From assembly GCA_965207705.1 (NCBI GenBank), contig OZ242292.1:1674001-1738000 (forward strand): 64,000 nucleotides of DNA. The letters are read 5' to 3'. This DNA comes from JAAOII01 sp965207705. Its GTDB lineage: Bacteria; Pseudomonadota; Gammaproteobacteria; CBDBNL01; JAAOII01. The position numbers and the translations under genes were made by a program. Every line of letters begins with the position of its first letter. The first letter of the stretch is position 1. Below, one piece after another: positions 8,556-17,216 of this stretch. The notes below the pieces were generated by a model. It did no database searches and was not told where the DNA came from. It was given only the letters and a program-made list of their open reading frames with translations.

Positions 8556-9492
8556 GGTAAGAAGAACGAACCAAAGGACCAGAAGCCACATTCATAAATC
8601 CCATTTTATCACCAAGTGCGGCATAGTATTGAAACTCACGCGGATGAACATAACGGGCAACTGGAAGATGAGATAAACTGGGTTGTAGATATTGTCCTAT
8701 GGTTACCATGTCCACCTTATGTTGACTCAGGTCAAAAAGCATCTGTTCAACTTCTTCCATTGACTCGCCTAATCCCACCATTATGCCCGACTTAGTAGGG
8801 ATGTTAGGACGTCTTTCCTTGAATAAACGCAACAAACGTAAAGACCATGAGTAGTCGGAACCAGGACGAGCTTGACGATACAGCCGTTCTACCGTTTCCA
8901 GATTATGATTAAATACATCGGGCGGGGTTTCCTCTAAGAGTTTTAATGCAACCTCCATTCTGCCACGAAAATCGGGGACTAATATCTCTATTTTAATGTT
9001 GGGGGATTTGGCGCGAATTGCTGTAATACATTTAGCAAAGTGGTCAGCGCCGCCATCCAACAGGTCATCGCGGTCCACTGAAGTTACCACCACATACTTG
9101 AGATTCATATCGGCAATAACTTTGGCAAGATTTTGCGGCTCTTCCTCATCAAGTGCTAAGGGGCGTCCATGAGCTACATCACAAAAAGGACAACGGCGTG
9201 TGCATATATCTCCCATAATCATAAAGGTAGCAGTTCCGCCGCTAAAGCACTCGTTCAAATTGGGACAAGATGCTTCCTCGCATACGGTGTGAAGATTATG
9301 ACTACGCAGCACCTGTTTAATCTCTTCTACCTTTGGGTTTAAAGAAATCTTAATCCTGATCCAATCTGGCTTGCGGATAGGGTCAGTGGTTGGTAGTATT
9401 TTAATGGGAATACGCGCCATTTTTTCGGCAGCGCGTAGTTTAACCCCGCTGGCTAGCGGTGTTTTGCTGCGTGTAATAAGATTTTCAGCCAT
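8518..9492 (-). CDS. lipA: Lipoyl synthase
   Basis: A 324-residue radical-SAM enzyme that inserts two sulfurs into protein-bound octanoate. The auxiliary cluster motif is 'CEEASCPNLNEC' (C-x4-C-x5-C), and the radical-SAM cluster motif is 'CTRRCPFC' (C-x3-C-x2-C) followed by 'DVAHG'. The C-terminal 'GPLVRSSYHAD' with its conserved Arg-Ser-Ser is also present. No lipB is seen next to it; the CDF exporter follows and overlaps. The promoter is unusual: a -10 box ends seven bases before the ATG. Confidence 0.97.
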   Translation of the reverse strand: MAENLITRSKTPLASGVKLRAAEKMARIPIKILPTTDPIRKPDWIRIKISLNPKVEEIKQVLRSHNLHTVCEEASCPNLNECFSGGTATFMIMGDICTRRCPFCDVAHGRPLALDEEEPQNLAKVIADMNLKYVVVTSVDRDDLLDGGADHFAKCITAIRAKSPNIKIEILVPDFRGRMEVALKLLEETPPDVFNHNLETVERLYRQARPGSDYSWSLRLLRLFKERRPNIPTKSGIMVGLGESMEEVEQMLFDLSQHKVDMVTIGQYLQPSLSHLPVARYVHPREFQYYAALGDKMGFMNVASGPLVRSSYHADKQHSQQGVA

Positions 9493-9499
9493 AGGGGGT

Positions 9500-9505
9500 A
9501 TTATA
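9500..9505 (-). promoter_or_regulatory. -10 box of lipA, probably leaderless
   Basis: Read on the minus strand, TATAAT is followed by ACCCCCT and then the ATG of lipA at 9492. The seven-base spacing would place the transcription start at the start codon. This shows that the pattern is not limited to the accessory genes. Confidence 0.55.
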
Positions 9506-9694
9506 ACCTATATATTGTTGCGAGCATTCTGATTGTATGAACCGATAAGTACGACATAAACTGGATAGTTTGCTACGGAAGTTAGGGGGAGGTTAGCAAT
9601 GGGTGGGATAATGCCAAACTAATATAAGGCGAGCATTTTGTGGGCGGAAAAGTTGCCCTGCCTCACGGAAACTATGTTGTTTGTTTATGTACGC

Positions 9695-10264
9695 CTATCC
9701 TGAAACGCTGACTTTCTTATTAATAAACTCCAATTCCTCTACTTCTTTATTTCTTACCTCAATATCCTCAAAACAGCTAATCGCTTCAGGTTCAGTCGTA
9801 AATGGCTTCCATCCAAGCAGCTTTTTTATTCTTTCTTCTAGCCCAGCATCAGGATATTTCTCATTTATCATATAAGCTGCTGCCAGCTTTTCCAACCTAC
9901 CAATTTTTTTATCTAAAAACCAGCCAGCAATAAAATTGATTTCATCTTTGAACTTGTAATTATCTTTTTTTGCTTCAACCCACTTTTCGACATCTTCATA
10001 AAAATCATAAGCACATCCATAGCCAACTGGAGGGAAGCCCTTACTCAGTATAAAACTATCATTTAACATACGTATCTCATCTCTTAAGTCAAAAGCATAA
10101 GGACCGTAAATATCCTGTATAAATTTGTAATCTAAAGGAACACCTAACATTCGCTGTGCAATATAACATCCTTTTTGTAAATGAATCATCCCTGCCCAAC
10201 CATTTTTATCTTTTAGTGCGCCGAGCAAAAAACAAATAAAATTAACTCTATCCTTTTCTTCCAT
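9695..10264 (-). CDS. Uncharacterised protein paired with an HD phosphohydrolase
   Basis: A 189-residue soluble protein that I do not recognise with certainty. Features are 'HLQKGCYIAQRMLG' (residues 28-41) and 'DIYGPYAFDLRDEI' (residues 49-62). This layout (an LQK helix, then a Y/F-GPY motif) recalls the SocA/Panacea (DUF4065) type of small protein, but the match is only by eye. An AGAGGT ribosome-binding site lies seven bases before the ATG. It follows the HD protein at 10354 on the same strand after an 89-base gap, so the two probably form a unit. Confidence 0.55.
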   Translation of the reverse strand: MEEKDRVNFICFLLGALKDKNGWAGMIHLQKGCYIAQRMLGVPLDYKFIQDIYGPYAFDLRDEIRMLNDSFILSKGFPPVGYGCAYDFYEDVEKWVEAKKDNYKFKDEINFIAGWFLDKKIGRLEKLAAAYMINEKYPDAGLEERIKKLLGWKPFTTEPEAISCFEDIEVRNKEVEELEFINKKVSVSG

Positions 10265-10353
10265 AATATACCTCTTTAATAATAACTTATATATTCTATA
10301 TTAAATGTTAATAAAATATAGAAATCAATTAAACATTGTAATAACTTTTAGTA

Positions 10354-11742
10354 TTACATCTCATTAAGTAGAATCTTATCTTTATTATTCTTAATCCACT
10401 CCTTAATATCACCGCTCTTATCTGGTTTTGCAAAGATATAACCATAATCAAAATCTGTTGAAATTATATGATTAAATATATTAGAGCAATTCTTCGCTTC
10501 CTTTATAGTTCCATCTTCTAATTTTACAGGGAAATCTAAGTTCTCATCTTTGTCAGTACTTTTGCCAATATTTTTAATAATTTCTTCAGAGAATTCCTTT
10601 AAAATTTTACTATATATTAGCTCTGTAGGAGTAGATAAATTTAACCTTTGTAGAGAATCATCTTGGATTGTTGTTTGCGCCAAATGTTCTGTAAATATCT
10701 TTTTATCATCAATATTTTGTTTGTATACTAATCTAAATCTATACTTTCTTTCTAGCAATTTATTAGCGTGATTATGTAAGCGATGTTCGGAATTATCTTG
10801 TATCATAAATAGTTCCCTTAATATGTCAGAGTCCGTACATCGTAAATACCCTTCTGGCTTATCCTCATTAACTTTAAAATTCTCTTCTTTCATAAGTTCC
10901 TTAAGAAAACCCTGTAAATGCTCATCATATATCTTGCGGGTAGGATGCTGGTAAACCTGACTATACATCCAATGACGAGACATTAATAAAGATTCCACCA
11001 ATGGTAAATCTTTTTCATGAATACCTAAAGGAATGCTATCATTATTATCATTTAAAGGTATATCTAGGATACGTAATGAGCGCACTAATCTATCTTTATC
11101 CACCAATCCATAAGGCACTCCAATATGACATGAATCTCTTAATAAATAGTCCATTCTGTCGGCTCCAAAAAGGTCGCTTGTTATGATACTACTCAATATT
11201 TTTTTCCAAAGCTCTTCTGGATTTTCTTCTGTCGTAAATTTAGCAGTTGCTATTGAGGATATTATTTTAGGATCTAATGTTCTGCTTCCATCGGGCGCAT
11301 TAACCGGTATCTGTTCAAAAAACTCAATCATTTTTCCAGTGATTAATTCACGAGTTAGATCTTCATGATTTATTCCTTCTAATATTTTTTCTCCCGTGTG
11401 TGAAAAAGGTAAATGTCCCACATCATGACACAATGCTGCCATGCGTAATGTCTGGCGCCAATATTGCTTGTCGCGCAATTGCTCTTGAAATACTTCTCGG
11501 GATCTCTTGGTTAAATTATCGTCATCCATAACAACATCAAATATATTAGTGGCGAGTTCCATAACGCCCAATGAATGTTCAAAACGTTTATGGCTGGCCC
11601 CTGGATAGATGAGATAGGTCATAGCAAGCTGATGAATATCTCGTAAGCGTTGAAATTGAGGGGAATCAATAACTACTTTTTCTTCGTTAGTATAACTAAC
11701 AAATTTGTGTATAGGATCACGAACTATGTGATTATTTTTCAT
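10354..11742 (-). CDS. HD-domain phosphohydrolase (COG1078 / SAMHD1-like dNTPase family)
   Basis: A 462-residue HD-superfamily protein. The metal-site residues appear in 'KRFEHSLGVMELA', 'AALCHDVGHLPFSH' (the HD pair) and 'TSDLFGADRMDYLLRDS' (the final Asp). The opening 'VRDPIHKFV' and the 'FQRLRDIHQL' motif are typical of the family, whose members hydrolyse deoxynucleoside triphosphates or related nucleotides. A longer frame with 15 more residues exists, but the start at 11742 gives the usual N-terminus. It precedes the small protein at 9695. The actual substrate cannot be read from the sequence. Confidence 0.85.
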   Translation of the reverse strand: MKNNHIVRDPIHKFVSYTNEEKVVIDSPQFQRLRDIHQLAMTYLIYPGASHKRFEHSLGVMELATNIFDVVMDDDNLTKRSREVFQEQLRDKQYWRQTLRMAALCHDVGHLPFSHTGEKILEGINHEDLTRELITGKMIEFFEQIPVNAPDGSRTLDPKIISSIATAKFTTEENPEELWKKILSSIITSDLFGADRMDYLLRDSCHIGVPYGLVDKDRLVRSLRILDIPLNDNNDSIPLGIHEKDLPLVESLLMSRHWMYSQVYQHPTRKIYDEHLQGFLKELMKEENFKVNEDKPEGYLRCTDSDILRELFMIQDNSEHRLHNHANKLLERKYRFRLVYKQNIDDKKIFTEHLAQTTIQDDSLQRLNLSTPTELIYSKILKEFSEEIIKNIGKSTDKDENLDFPVKLEDGTIKEAKNCSNIFNHIISTDFDYGYIFAKPDKSGDIKEWIKNNKDKILLNEM

Positions 11743-11918
11743 TACATTATCTACTTTATTAAATATATACGCGCTTTTCCTTAACACAGTACTTCTTATT
11801 GTTAATATTCTTTATAAGGGCTTTTATTATTAATTCAAGATGTAAATTAGCTTAGTTTTGTTTATGGGGTGAATATTTTACGGGCGTAGCAAGAATTTGG
11901 ACGTCATGCAGGAGTTCA

Positions 11919-12020
11919 TCGCGAGCATGGTTATGATTTATCGCAAGAGTTAGGCATTTTGCGGGCGGAGCGCAGCTCCGCCCCTACAGACCTATATACC
12001 AAGAATTTAAGTATTATACC
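11919..12020 (-). repeat. Intergenic palindromic repeat, copy C
   Basis: The same element in reverse: GGGCGGAGC-GCA-GCTCCGCCC core, with 'CCTATATACCAAG' at the sense-strand beginning and 'GCGAGCATGG' at the other end. It is in sense with dprA, which ends at 12120. Confidence 0.83.
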
Positions 12021-12030
12021 AAGGGTGTTT

Positions 12031-12119
12031 TGCAAGAATTCTGATGGTTTGTTGCGAGAGTTAGGCATTTTGCGGGCGGAGCGCAGCTCCGCCCCTACAG
12101 ACCTATATACCAAGAATTT
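12031..12119 (-). repeat. Intergenic palindromic repeat, copy D
   Basis: A near-identical neighbour of copy C in the same orientation. It begins directly at the stop codon of dprA. Together C and D form a tandem pair, like H and I behind cca. Confidence 0.83.
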
Positions 12120-13316
12120 TTAATTTCGGTGGTAGAGGTTATTTTCTTGGTATATTAGCTGGCTCAGTTCAAGCTCAATCAGCGCCGAGTTGATACTACT
12201 GACTGGTTCTTTAGTAAGTTCAGCTAACTGGTCTGCATATAAGGGTCCTTTATCCAAGACCAGGAGTATCTGCTGACTGACGCCAGGCAGCCCCTCAGGA
12301 TGCTTGCCAGGATGCCCATCGGGCGGTTTGCCAGGATGCTCATCAGCTGCTCCCGAAGCCACCTCCTCAAATAAACCCCCAGATAATTCGCCACTCTGGC
12401 TACTTCTCGCAGTTCCTCCCCCAGCATCATTCCTTGCTGCACTCCCAACACTTCCAGCCAGCTGATACTTAATTGCCATTCCATAGCTTTGATACACTGG
12501 CTCCAGATGCTTGATTATATCTTGGTGATTTGTGGTTAGATTAGCGCCATCTTGTATCATCTTGTTGGTGCCTTCAGATAATGGCGAGCGAATAGAACCA
12601 GGTATGGCAAAAACCTCGCGCCCCTGCTCAGCGGCGAGCCGCGCCGTTATCATAGCGCCGCTTGCCAAGCCGGCTTCCACTACCAGCAACCCGAGTGTAA
12701 TCCCACTAATGATTCTGTTGCGTTGAGGAAAGTTTTGTCTAAGCGGTTGCACAGAGCGCGGAAAGATTGAAACAATAGCCCCGCCATTATCAACTATTTT
12801 GTTGGCAAGGGTGTGATGGGCGCGCGGATAGGTTATATCAATACCAGTCCCTATAATCGCAATTGTTTTGCCTCTTTTATCTAATGAATTAATATGAGCA
12901 GTCGCGTCTATGCCATAAGCCAAGCCACTTACAATGCAGATGCCATAGTCCGCCAGAGACGAGCTAAACGCAGCAGCATTCTGGACGCCTTCACGCGTGG
13001 GCTTGCGTGAGCCAACTATGCCAAAAAGCGGGAAACGTAAAAGCGTAGGGTCGCCGCGCACAAAAAGAAGCGCCGGCGCTCCTTTAGTTTGTTTTAGTAA
13101 GACAGGGTAGCGCTCATCTTCATAAGATATAAGATGATTATGCGGGCTGCTTTGCTCCCAGCAAAGATCCTGTTGGATAGTTGCGGCTAAGTAATCCTTA
13201 TCCGCGGAAGATGAATATTGAGGTAAATCCTGCGACGGATAAGCCAAAGCCCGCGCCGCAGTAATACCGCAATGAAAGTAAGTTAGCCAATCCTCTATTG
13301 GTATTGGCGTTGGCAC
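12120..13316 (-). CDS. dprA: DNA-processing protein DprA (Smf)
   Basis: A 398-residue DprA, the loader of RecA onto incoming single-stranded DNA during transformation. The Rossmann-like core has 'GIVGSRKPTREG', 'VSGLAYGIDATAH', 'FPQRNRIISG' and 'VVEAGLASGAMITARLAAE'. A Gly/Ser/Pro-rich linker of about 60 residues with repeats of the form 'HPGKxPxG' follows, then a C-terminal winged-helix-like segment ('YADQLAELTKEPVSSINSAL'). The linker is unusually long and its DNA is repetitive (about 12290-12360). It starts five bases after sodB ends, so the two are probably in one operon. Confidence 0.93.
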   Translation of the reverse strand: MPTPIPIEDWLTYFHCGITAARALAYPSQDLPQYSSSADKDYLAATIQQDLCWEQSSPHNHLISYEDERYPVLLKQTKGAPALLFVRGDPTLLRFPLFGIVGSRKPTREGVQNAAAFSSSLADYGICIVSGLAYGIDATAHINSLDKRGKTIAIIGTGIDITYPRAHHTLANKIVDNGGAIVSIFPRSVQPLRQNFPQRNRIISGITLGLLVVEAGLASGAMITARLAAEQGREVFAIPGSIRSPLSEGTNKMIQDGANLTTNHQDIIKHLEPVYQSYGMAIKYQLAGSVGSAARNDAGGGTARSSQSGELSGGLFEEVASGAADEHPGKPPDGHPGKHPEGLPGVSQQILLVLDKGPLYADQLAELTKEPVSSINSALIELELSQLIYQENNLYHRN

Positions 13317-13321
13317 CGCAG

Positions 13322-13903
13322 CTATTTTAACAAGCTAGCGACAATTTCCCAATTAACTATATTCCAGATTGATTTAAGATATTCAGGACGCCTATTACGA
13401 TAATCTACATAATAAGCATGTTCCCAAACATCTACTCCGAAAAGAGCATTCTTGCCATGCCTCAACGGGTTATCTGCATTTGAGCAGCTCATAAGTTCGA
13501 GCCCGCCCTTATCATTTTGAGCTAGCCATGCCCAGCCAGAACCAAAAGTATTGGCTCCGCATAGCTCAAATTGTTCTTTAAACTTATCAAAAGAACCGAA
13601 GTCAGAATTAATCAACTCAAGTAATTTTGTTGGCGGTTCGCCGCCGCCATTAGGGCTTAGCAGCTGCCAGAACATAGAGTGATTCCAGTGTTGTCCTCCG
13701 TTATTAAACATAGGACCATCAGGACACTTACGCACAATATCATCCAATGATGCATCTGCAAATTCTGTGCCTTTGATAAGGTCGTTTAGTTTAGTTACGT
13801 AGGTTTGATGATGTTTGCTGTGATGAAGAGTCATCGTCTCTTCAGAGATATGAGGAGCTAATGCTCCATAATCATAATCCAATTTAGGTAATGTATGTTC
13901 CAT
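13322..13903 (-). CDS. sodB: Superoxide dismutase, Fe type
   Basis: A 193-residue Fe/Mn-family superoxide dismutase with the usual length. Metal ligands are His27 in 'TLHHSKHHQTYV', the His of 'QHWNHSMFW', and the Asp and His of 'DVWEHAYY'. The Gln in 'NNGGQHWNH' sits where Fe-type enzymes carry their active-site glutamine, and the later 'SNADNP' lacks the Mn-type Gln. No signal peptide is present, so it is cytoplasmic. It lies first in a pair with dprA. Confidence 0.95.
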   Translation of the reverse strand: MEHTLPKLDYDYGALAPHISEETMTLHHSKHHQTYVTKLNDLIKGTEFADASLDDIVRKCPDGPMFNNGGQHWNHSMFWQLLSPNGGGEPPTKLLELINSDFGSFDKFKEQFELCGANTFGSGWAWLAQNDKGGLELMSCSNADNPLRHGKNALFGVDVWEHAYYVDYRNRRPEYLKSIWNIVNWEIVASLLK

Positions 13904-13955
13904 TTCGTATATTCTGTAAAATTAAATATTGTAGCCCATTATAGCATAATAAGAA

Positions 13956-14705
13956 TTAGTGGGCGAGAATTTGTTCCAAGAATAGCTTAGTCCTATCACT
14001 TTTTGGTTTCTCAAAGAATTGCTTAGGCGGGCTTGACTCCACAATCTCGCCTTTATCCATAAAGATAATACAATCGGCAACTCGGCGGGCAAATCCCATC
14101 TCATGGGTTACTACAACCATAGTCATTCCTTCATCCGCAAGCTCTATCATTACGTCCAACACCTCGGAAATCATTTCGGGGTCTAACGCAGATGTCGGCT
14201 CATCAAACAGCATGACATTTGGATTCATACATAAGCTGCGCGCTATTGCAACCCTTTGTTGCTGCCCTCCAGACAATTGACCAGGATACTTATCGGCTTG
14301 CTCGGGTATCTTCACCCGTTCCAAAAACTTCATTGCAGTCATTTCTGCCTCCTTCTTGGACTCTTTGCGCACCCATATAGGCGCCAGGGTTAGATTCTCC
14401 ATAATAGTTAAATGGGGAAAAAGATTGAAATGCTGAAACACCATCCCCACCTCGCGTCTCACCATATCAATATTCTTAATATCATCGGTCAACTTTATGC
14501 CATCAACCATTATTGTGCCGGACTGATGTTCTTCCAGTTTGTTTATGCATCTTATGAGGGTTGACTTACCCGAGCCAGAAGGACCGCAGATAACTATCTT
14601 CTCTCCTTTTCTAACCGTCATATTTACGTCTCGCAGAACGTGCAATTCGCCAAACCATTTGTTCAAATTGACGATTTCTATAATATTCTCTTGTGATTTT
14701 TTCAT
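13956..14705 (-). CDS. aapP: Amino-acid ABC transporter ATP-binding protein
   Basis: A 249-residue ATPase of the polar amino-acid uptake family. Walker A 'GPSGSGKST' is at about residues 41-49, the signature 'LSGGQQQR' near 144, and Walker B 'VMLFDEPTSALDPE' follows. It is the last gene of a four-gene operon after the two permeases and the binding protein, in the order aapJ-Q-M-P. The likely substrate class is L-amino acids such as glutamate or aspartate, known for Aap systems; this is inference from the family. Confidence 0.93.
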   Translation of the reverse strand: MKKSQENIIEIVNLNKWFGELHVLRDVNMTVRKGEKIVICGPSGSGKSTLIRCINKLEEHQSGTIMVDGIKLTDDIKNIDMVRREVGMVFQHFNLFPHLTIMENLTLAPIWVRKESKKEAEMTAMKFLERVKIPEQADKYPGQLSGGQQQRVAIARSLCMNPNVMLFDEPTSALDPEMISEVLDVMIELADEGMTMVVVTHEMGFARRVADCIIFMDKGEIVESSPPKQFFEKPKSDRTKLFLEQILAH

Positions 14706-14740
14706 AATAATAATTCTCTTAGTTAATTTTGCTAATTTAG

Positions 14741-15856
14741 CTACTTGTTTTGTCGCGTGGATAGCTTACGTTCTATTGCTTGGCTGTAACGCGACATGGC
14801 GAAGCAACAAATCCAGAACACCAATGCGGCGAAAGCAAGCCCTTCAATGGCATATTTCAACCACTCGGGGTTGCGCGTTGCGCCATAAGAGGAGTGCAAT
14901 AAATCCCACATGCCTATGATGTATACCAATGAAGTATCTTTGAATAAGGCAATTAAAGTGTTCACTATTCCAGGGATAACTAAGCGTAATGCTTGAGGCA
15001 AAATAATCATGGATGTTTTTTTCCAGTAAGTGAGCCCTAAAGCATCTGCCGCCTCATATTGCCCTTTGTCTATGGCTTGTAAACCGCCGCGAATTACCTC
15101 CGCCATATAAGCGGATTGAAATAGGGTGATGCCTATAAGAGCGCGCGCCAATTTATCAAAATCTGTTCCTTCAGGAAAGAATAAAGGAAGCATAACCGAT
15201 GCCATAAATAGCACGGTGATGAGCGGAACTCCGCGCCAGAACTCAATAAAAATAATACAAACCATTTTGATAAGCGGCATATTATCTGCGCGCCTACCAA
15301 GTGCTAATGCAATACCAATAGGTAAAGAGGCAACCATTCCCACACTGGCAAGCACTATCGTTAGCATAAATCCGCCCCATCTATCGGTGGGTATTACTGG
15401 GTCAAGCAGCTTTATGCCGAATAATGAACCATGGATAATGGCGTAAGAAAACACTGGAAAGATGACCAGCAGAGTAACTCCCAAGTACATCTTTATCTTA
15501 ACCGGAATAATCTTGAGGAAGAGGGGAATCGCTAAGAGGACTCCAATCAAGCCCGCTAAAGTGGGACGCCATACAAAATCCTGCGGATAGAAGCCGAAAC
15601 TTATAAACAGGAAGTTTTGTTTAATAAACACCCAACAGGCGCCTGATTTAACGCAATCTTCTCCAGTGGTGCCGCTCCAGTTGGCATTTACCAGCCCCCA
15701 GGAAATGACATTATAAAATATAGTATATAGAAGCCATGCTCCAATTAGAGTAAGCACTATGTTCAATGGTGATGAAAAAAGATTACGATAAGCCCAACCA
15801 ACAGGACCTTGGTTGGTTTGTAATCTCATTATCAAAGTTCTTTTGTTATTTTCCAT
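14741..15856 (-). CDS. aapM: Amino-acid ABC transporter permease AapM
   Basis: A 371-residue inner-membrane permease. After a long N-terminal membrane region it carries the BPD_transp_1 core with 'YMAEVIRGGLQAIDKGQYEAADALGL' motif region, the EAA loop that contacts AapP. The N-terminal periplasmic segment has 'EDCVKSGACWVFI', common in AapM. It is preceded by an AAAGG ribosome-binding site eight bases upstream and follows aapQ after four bases. Confidence 0.92.
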   Translation of the reverse strand: MENNKRTLIMRLQTNQGPVGWAYRNLFSSPLNIVLTLIGAWLLYTIFYNVISWGLVNANWSGTTGEDCVKSGACWVFIKQNFLFISFGFYPQDFVWRPTLAGLIGVLLAIPLFLKIIPVKIKMYLGVTLLVIFPVFSYAIIHGSLFGIKLLDPVIPTDRWGGFMLTIVLASVGMVASLPIGIALALGRRADNMPLIKMVCIIFIEFWRGVPLITVLFMASVMLPLFFPEGTDFDKLARALIGITLFQSAYMAEVIRGGLQAIDKGQYEAADALGLTYWKKTSMIILPQALRLVIPGIVNTLIALFKDTSLVYIIGMWDLLHSSYGATRNPEWLKYAIEGLAFAALVFWICCFAMSRYSQAIERKLSTRQNK

Positions 15857-15860
15857 AATA

Positions 15861-17069
15861 TTACCTTTCTATTATTGCTACTTTCTTGTTATACAAATTC
15901 ATCAAGGCAGAGGTTGATAAACTAAGTATTAGATACACCAACATAGTCATGGCGATTATCTCCACCGCCTTGCCTGTTTGATTGAGGGCGGTTCCCGCAA
16001 AAACAGCGACTAAATCTGGATAACCTATCGCAGTTGCCAAAGATGAGTTTTTAGTCAGGTTGAGATACTGACTTGTTTGTGGCGGGATTATCACTCTCAG
16101 CGCTTGCGGAATAATCACCAAACGCAAAGTTTGCCAGCGATTTAATCCCAACGAATATGATGCCTCGGTTTGTCCATGAGACACTGCCAACACGCCGCCT
16201 CTGATATTCTCTGCTATGAATGCCGCAGTGTATATTGATAAAGCAAACACCAATGCGGTAAGCTCAGGTATAAGGTTTAACCCACCCTTGTAGCTAAATT
16301 TATCTGCCACTGGCATTTCAAAAAAGAGAGGAGTAGCCAGAGCAAAATATGCTATTAGCGGCAAGGATACCAAAATTCCTAAGACGGGGAGGGCGATTGG
16401 CAATTGTTTGCCTGTTGCTGCTTGCACCCGTTTTGCCCGACGTCTGTATATTATTGATATGACTATGCTAATTGCCAATGCGGCAACTATATAAATAAAA
16501 CCGCTTTCTATGATGGGTTGCGGAAAGAATAACCCCTTTTTATTAAGAACCACAGCGCCATTGAACAGGGTGCCACTTTCTTGAACGTGCGGCAGAAAGG
16601 GAATCAGAATTGCAAAATACCAGAACATTATCTGCAATAGCAAGGGAATATTACGAAAAATTTCAATATACATATTCGCCAGCTGTGATATTAACCAGTT
16701 ACTGGAAAGACGAGCTAACCCGACAACAAGCCCAATAATAGTTGCAAATATTATCCCTAAAACGCTTATTAGAATCGTATTCAGCAACCCGATAAAGAAG
16801 GTGGTGGCATAAGAGCTTACTCCTGTTTTATATTCAATAAAAGGACTAAAGAGTATGGGAAATCCTGCCTCAAGCCCAAGAAAGCGAAAGCCAGTTTGTA
16901 TCCCTCTTTTATCCATATTATGGAGAGTGTTGTTGAATATAGACCAGAAAAAGAACAGGACTATAGCAATCAAAATTATTTGATAAAACAATCCACGCAA
17001 TCTTTTATTGCGATAAAAAGGAGTGCTGCTATCAAATAATTTAGTGTTGCTTATTTTGTTAAGTTTCAT
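15861..17069 (-). CDS. aapQ: Amino-acid ABC transporter permease AapQ
   Basis: A 402-residue inner-membrane permease, partner of AapM. An N-terminal membrane segment and a long periplasmic region are followed by the core domain with 'NIPLLLQIMFWYF' and the EAA loop 'AENIRGGVLAVSHGQTEASY'. The length and split arrangement match AapQ. It follows aapJ after a 147-base gap that contains a terminator-like hairpin, so permease expression may be lower than that of the binding protein. Confidence 0.92.
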   Translation of the reverse strand: MKLNKISNTKLFDSSTPFYRNKRLRGLFYQIILIAIVLFFFWSIFNNTLHNMDKRGIQTGFRFLGLEAGFPILFSPFIEYKTGVSSYATTFFIGLLNTILISVLGIIFATIIGLVVGLARLSSNWLISQLANMYIEIFRNIPLLLQIMFWYFAILIPFLPHVQESGTLFNGAVVLNKKGLFFPQPIIESGFIYIVAALAISIVISIIYRRRAKRVQAATGKQLPIALPVLGILVSLPLIAYFALATPLFFEMPVADKFSYKGGLNLIPELTALVFALSIYTAAFIAENIRGGVLAVSHGQTEASYSLGLNRWQTLRLVIIPQALRVIIPPQTSQYLNLTKNSSLATAIGYPDLVAVFAGTALNQTGKAVEIIAMTMLVYLILSLSTSALMNLYNKKVAIIER

Positions 17070-17120
17070 AACTTACTTATGCTTATTTTATTAAGTTTCA
17101 TACTAAATTATTTTGTTAGA

Positions 17121-17195
17121 TAAAAAAACAAGGGCTGCTGTATTGCGACAAAATTGCGACAAAATTGTGGCAAGATTGTAACAGAGCAGCCCCCG
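17121..17195 (-). terminator. Hairpin with T-tract between aapJ and aapQ
   Basis: On the minus strand GGGCTGCT (17192-17185) pairs with AGCAGCCC (17139-17132) across a 45-base loop, followed by TTGTTTTTTT. It stands just after the binding-protein gene inside the operon. Partial termination here would favour aapJ over the permeases, as is common for such operons. The loop holds short near-repeats of 'TTGCGACAAAA'. Confidence 0.5.
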
Positions 17196-17216
17196 TTTAT
17201 ATCATATTAGAAAATA

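Larger units (their letters stand above)
11743..12119. other. Gene-free interval 5' of the HD gene and 3' of dprA
   Basis: This stretch holds two clear palindromic repeats (copies C and D) and a decayed third copy at about 11876-11938 ('GGGCGTAGCAAG', 'TCGCGAGCATGG'). The part from 11743 to about 11875 is AT-rich and must contain the promoter of the HD gene, but no convincing -35/-10 pair stands out. Short frames here are repeat-derived and not genes. Confidence 0.7.

Noticed and set aside
14539..14919. Frame of 126 codons on the plus strand within the aap operon.
   Set aside because: It is antisense to aapP and aapM, whose motifs are intact.
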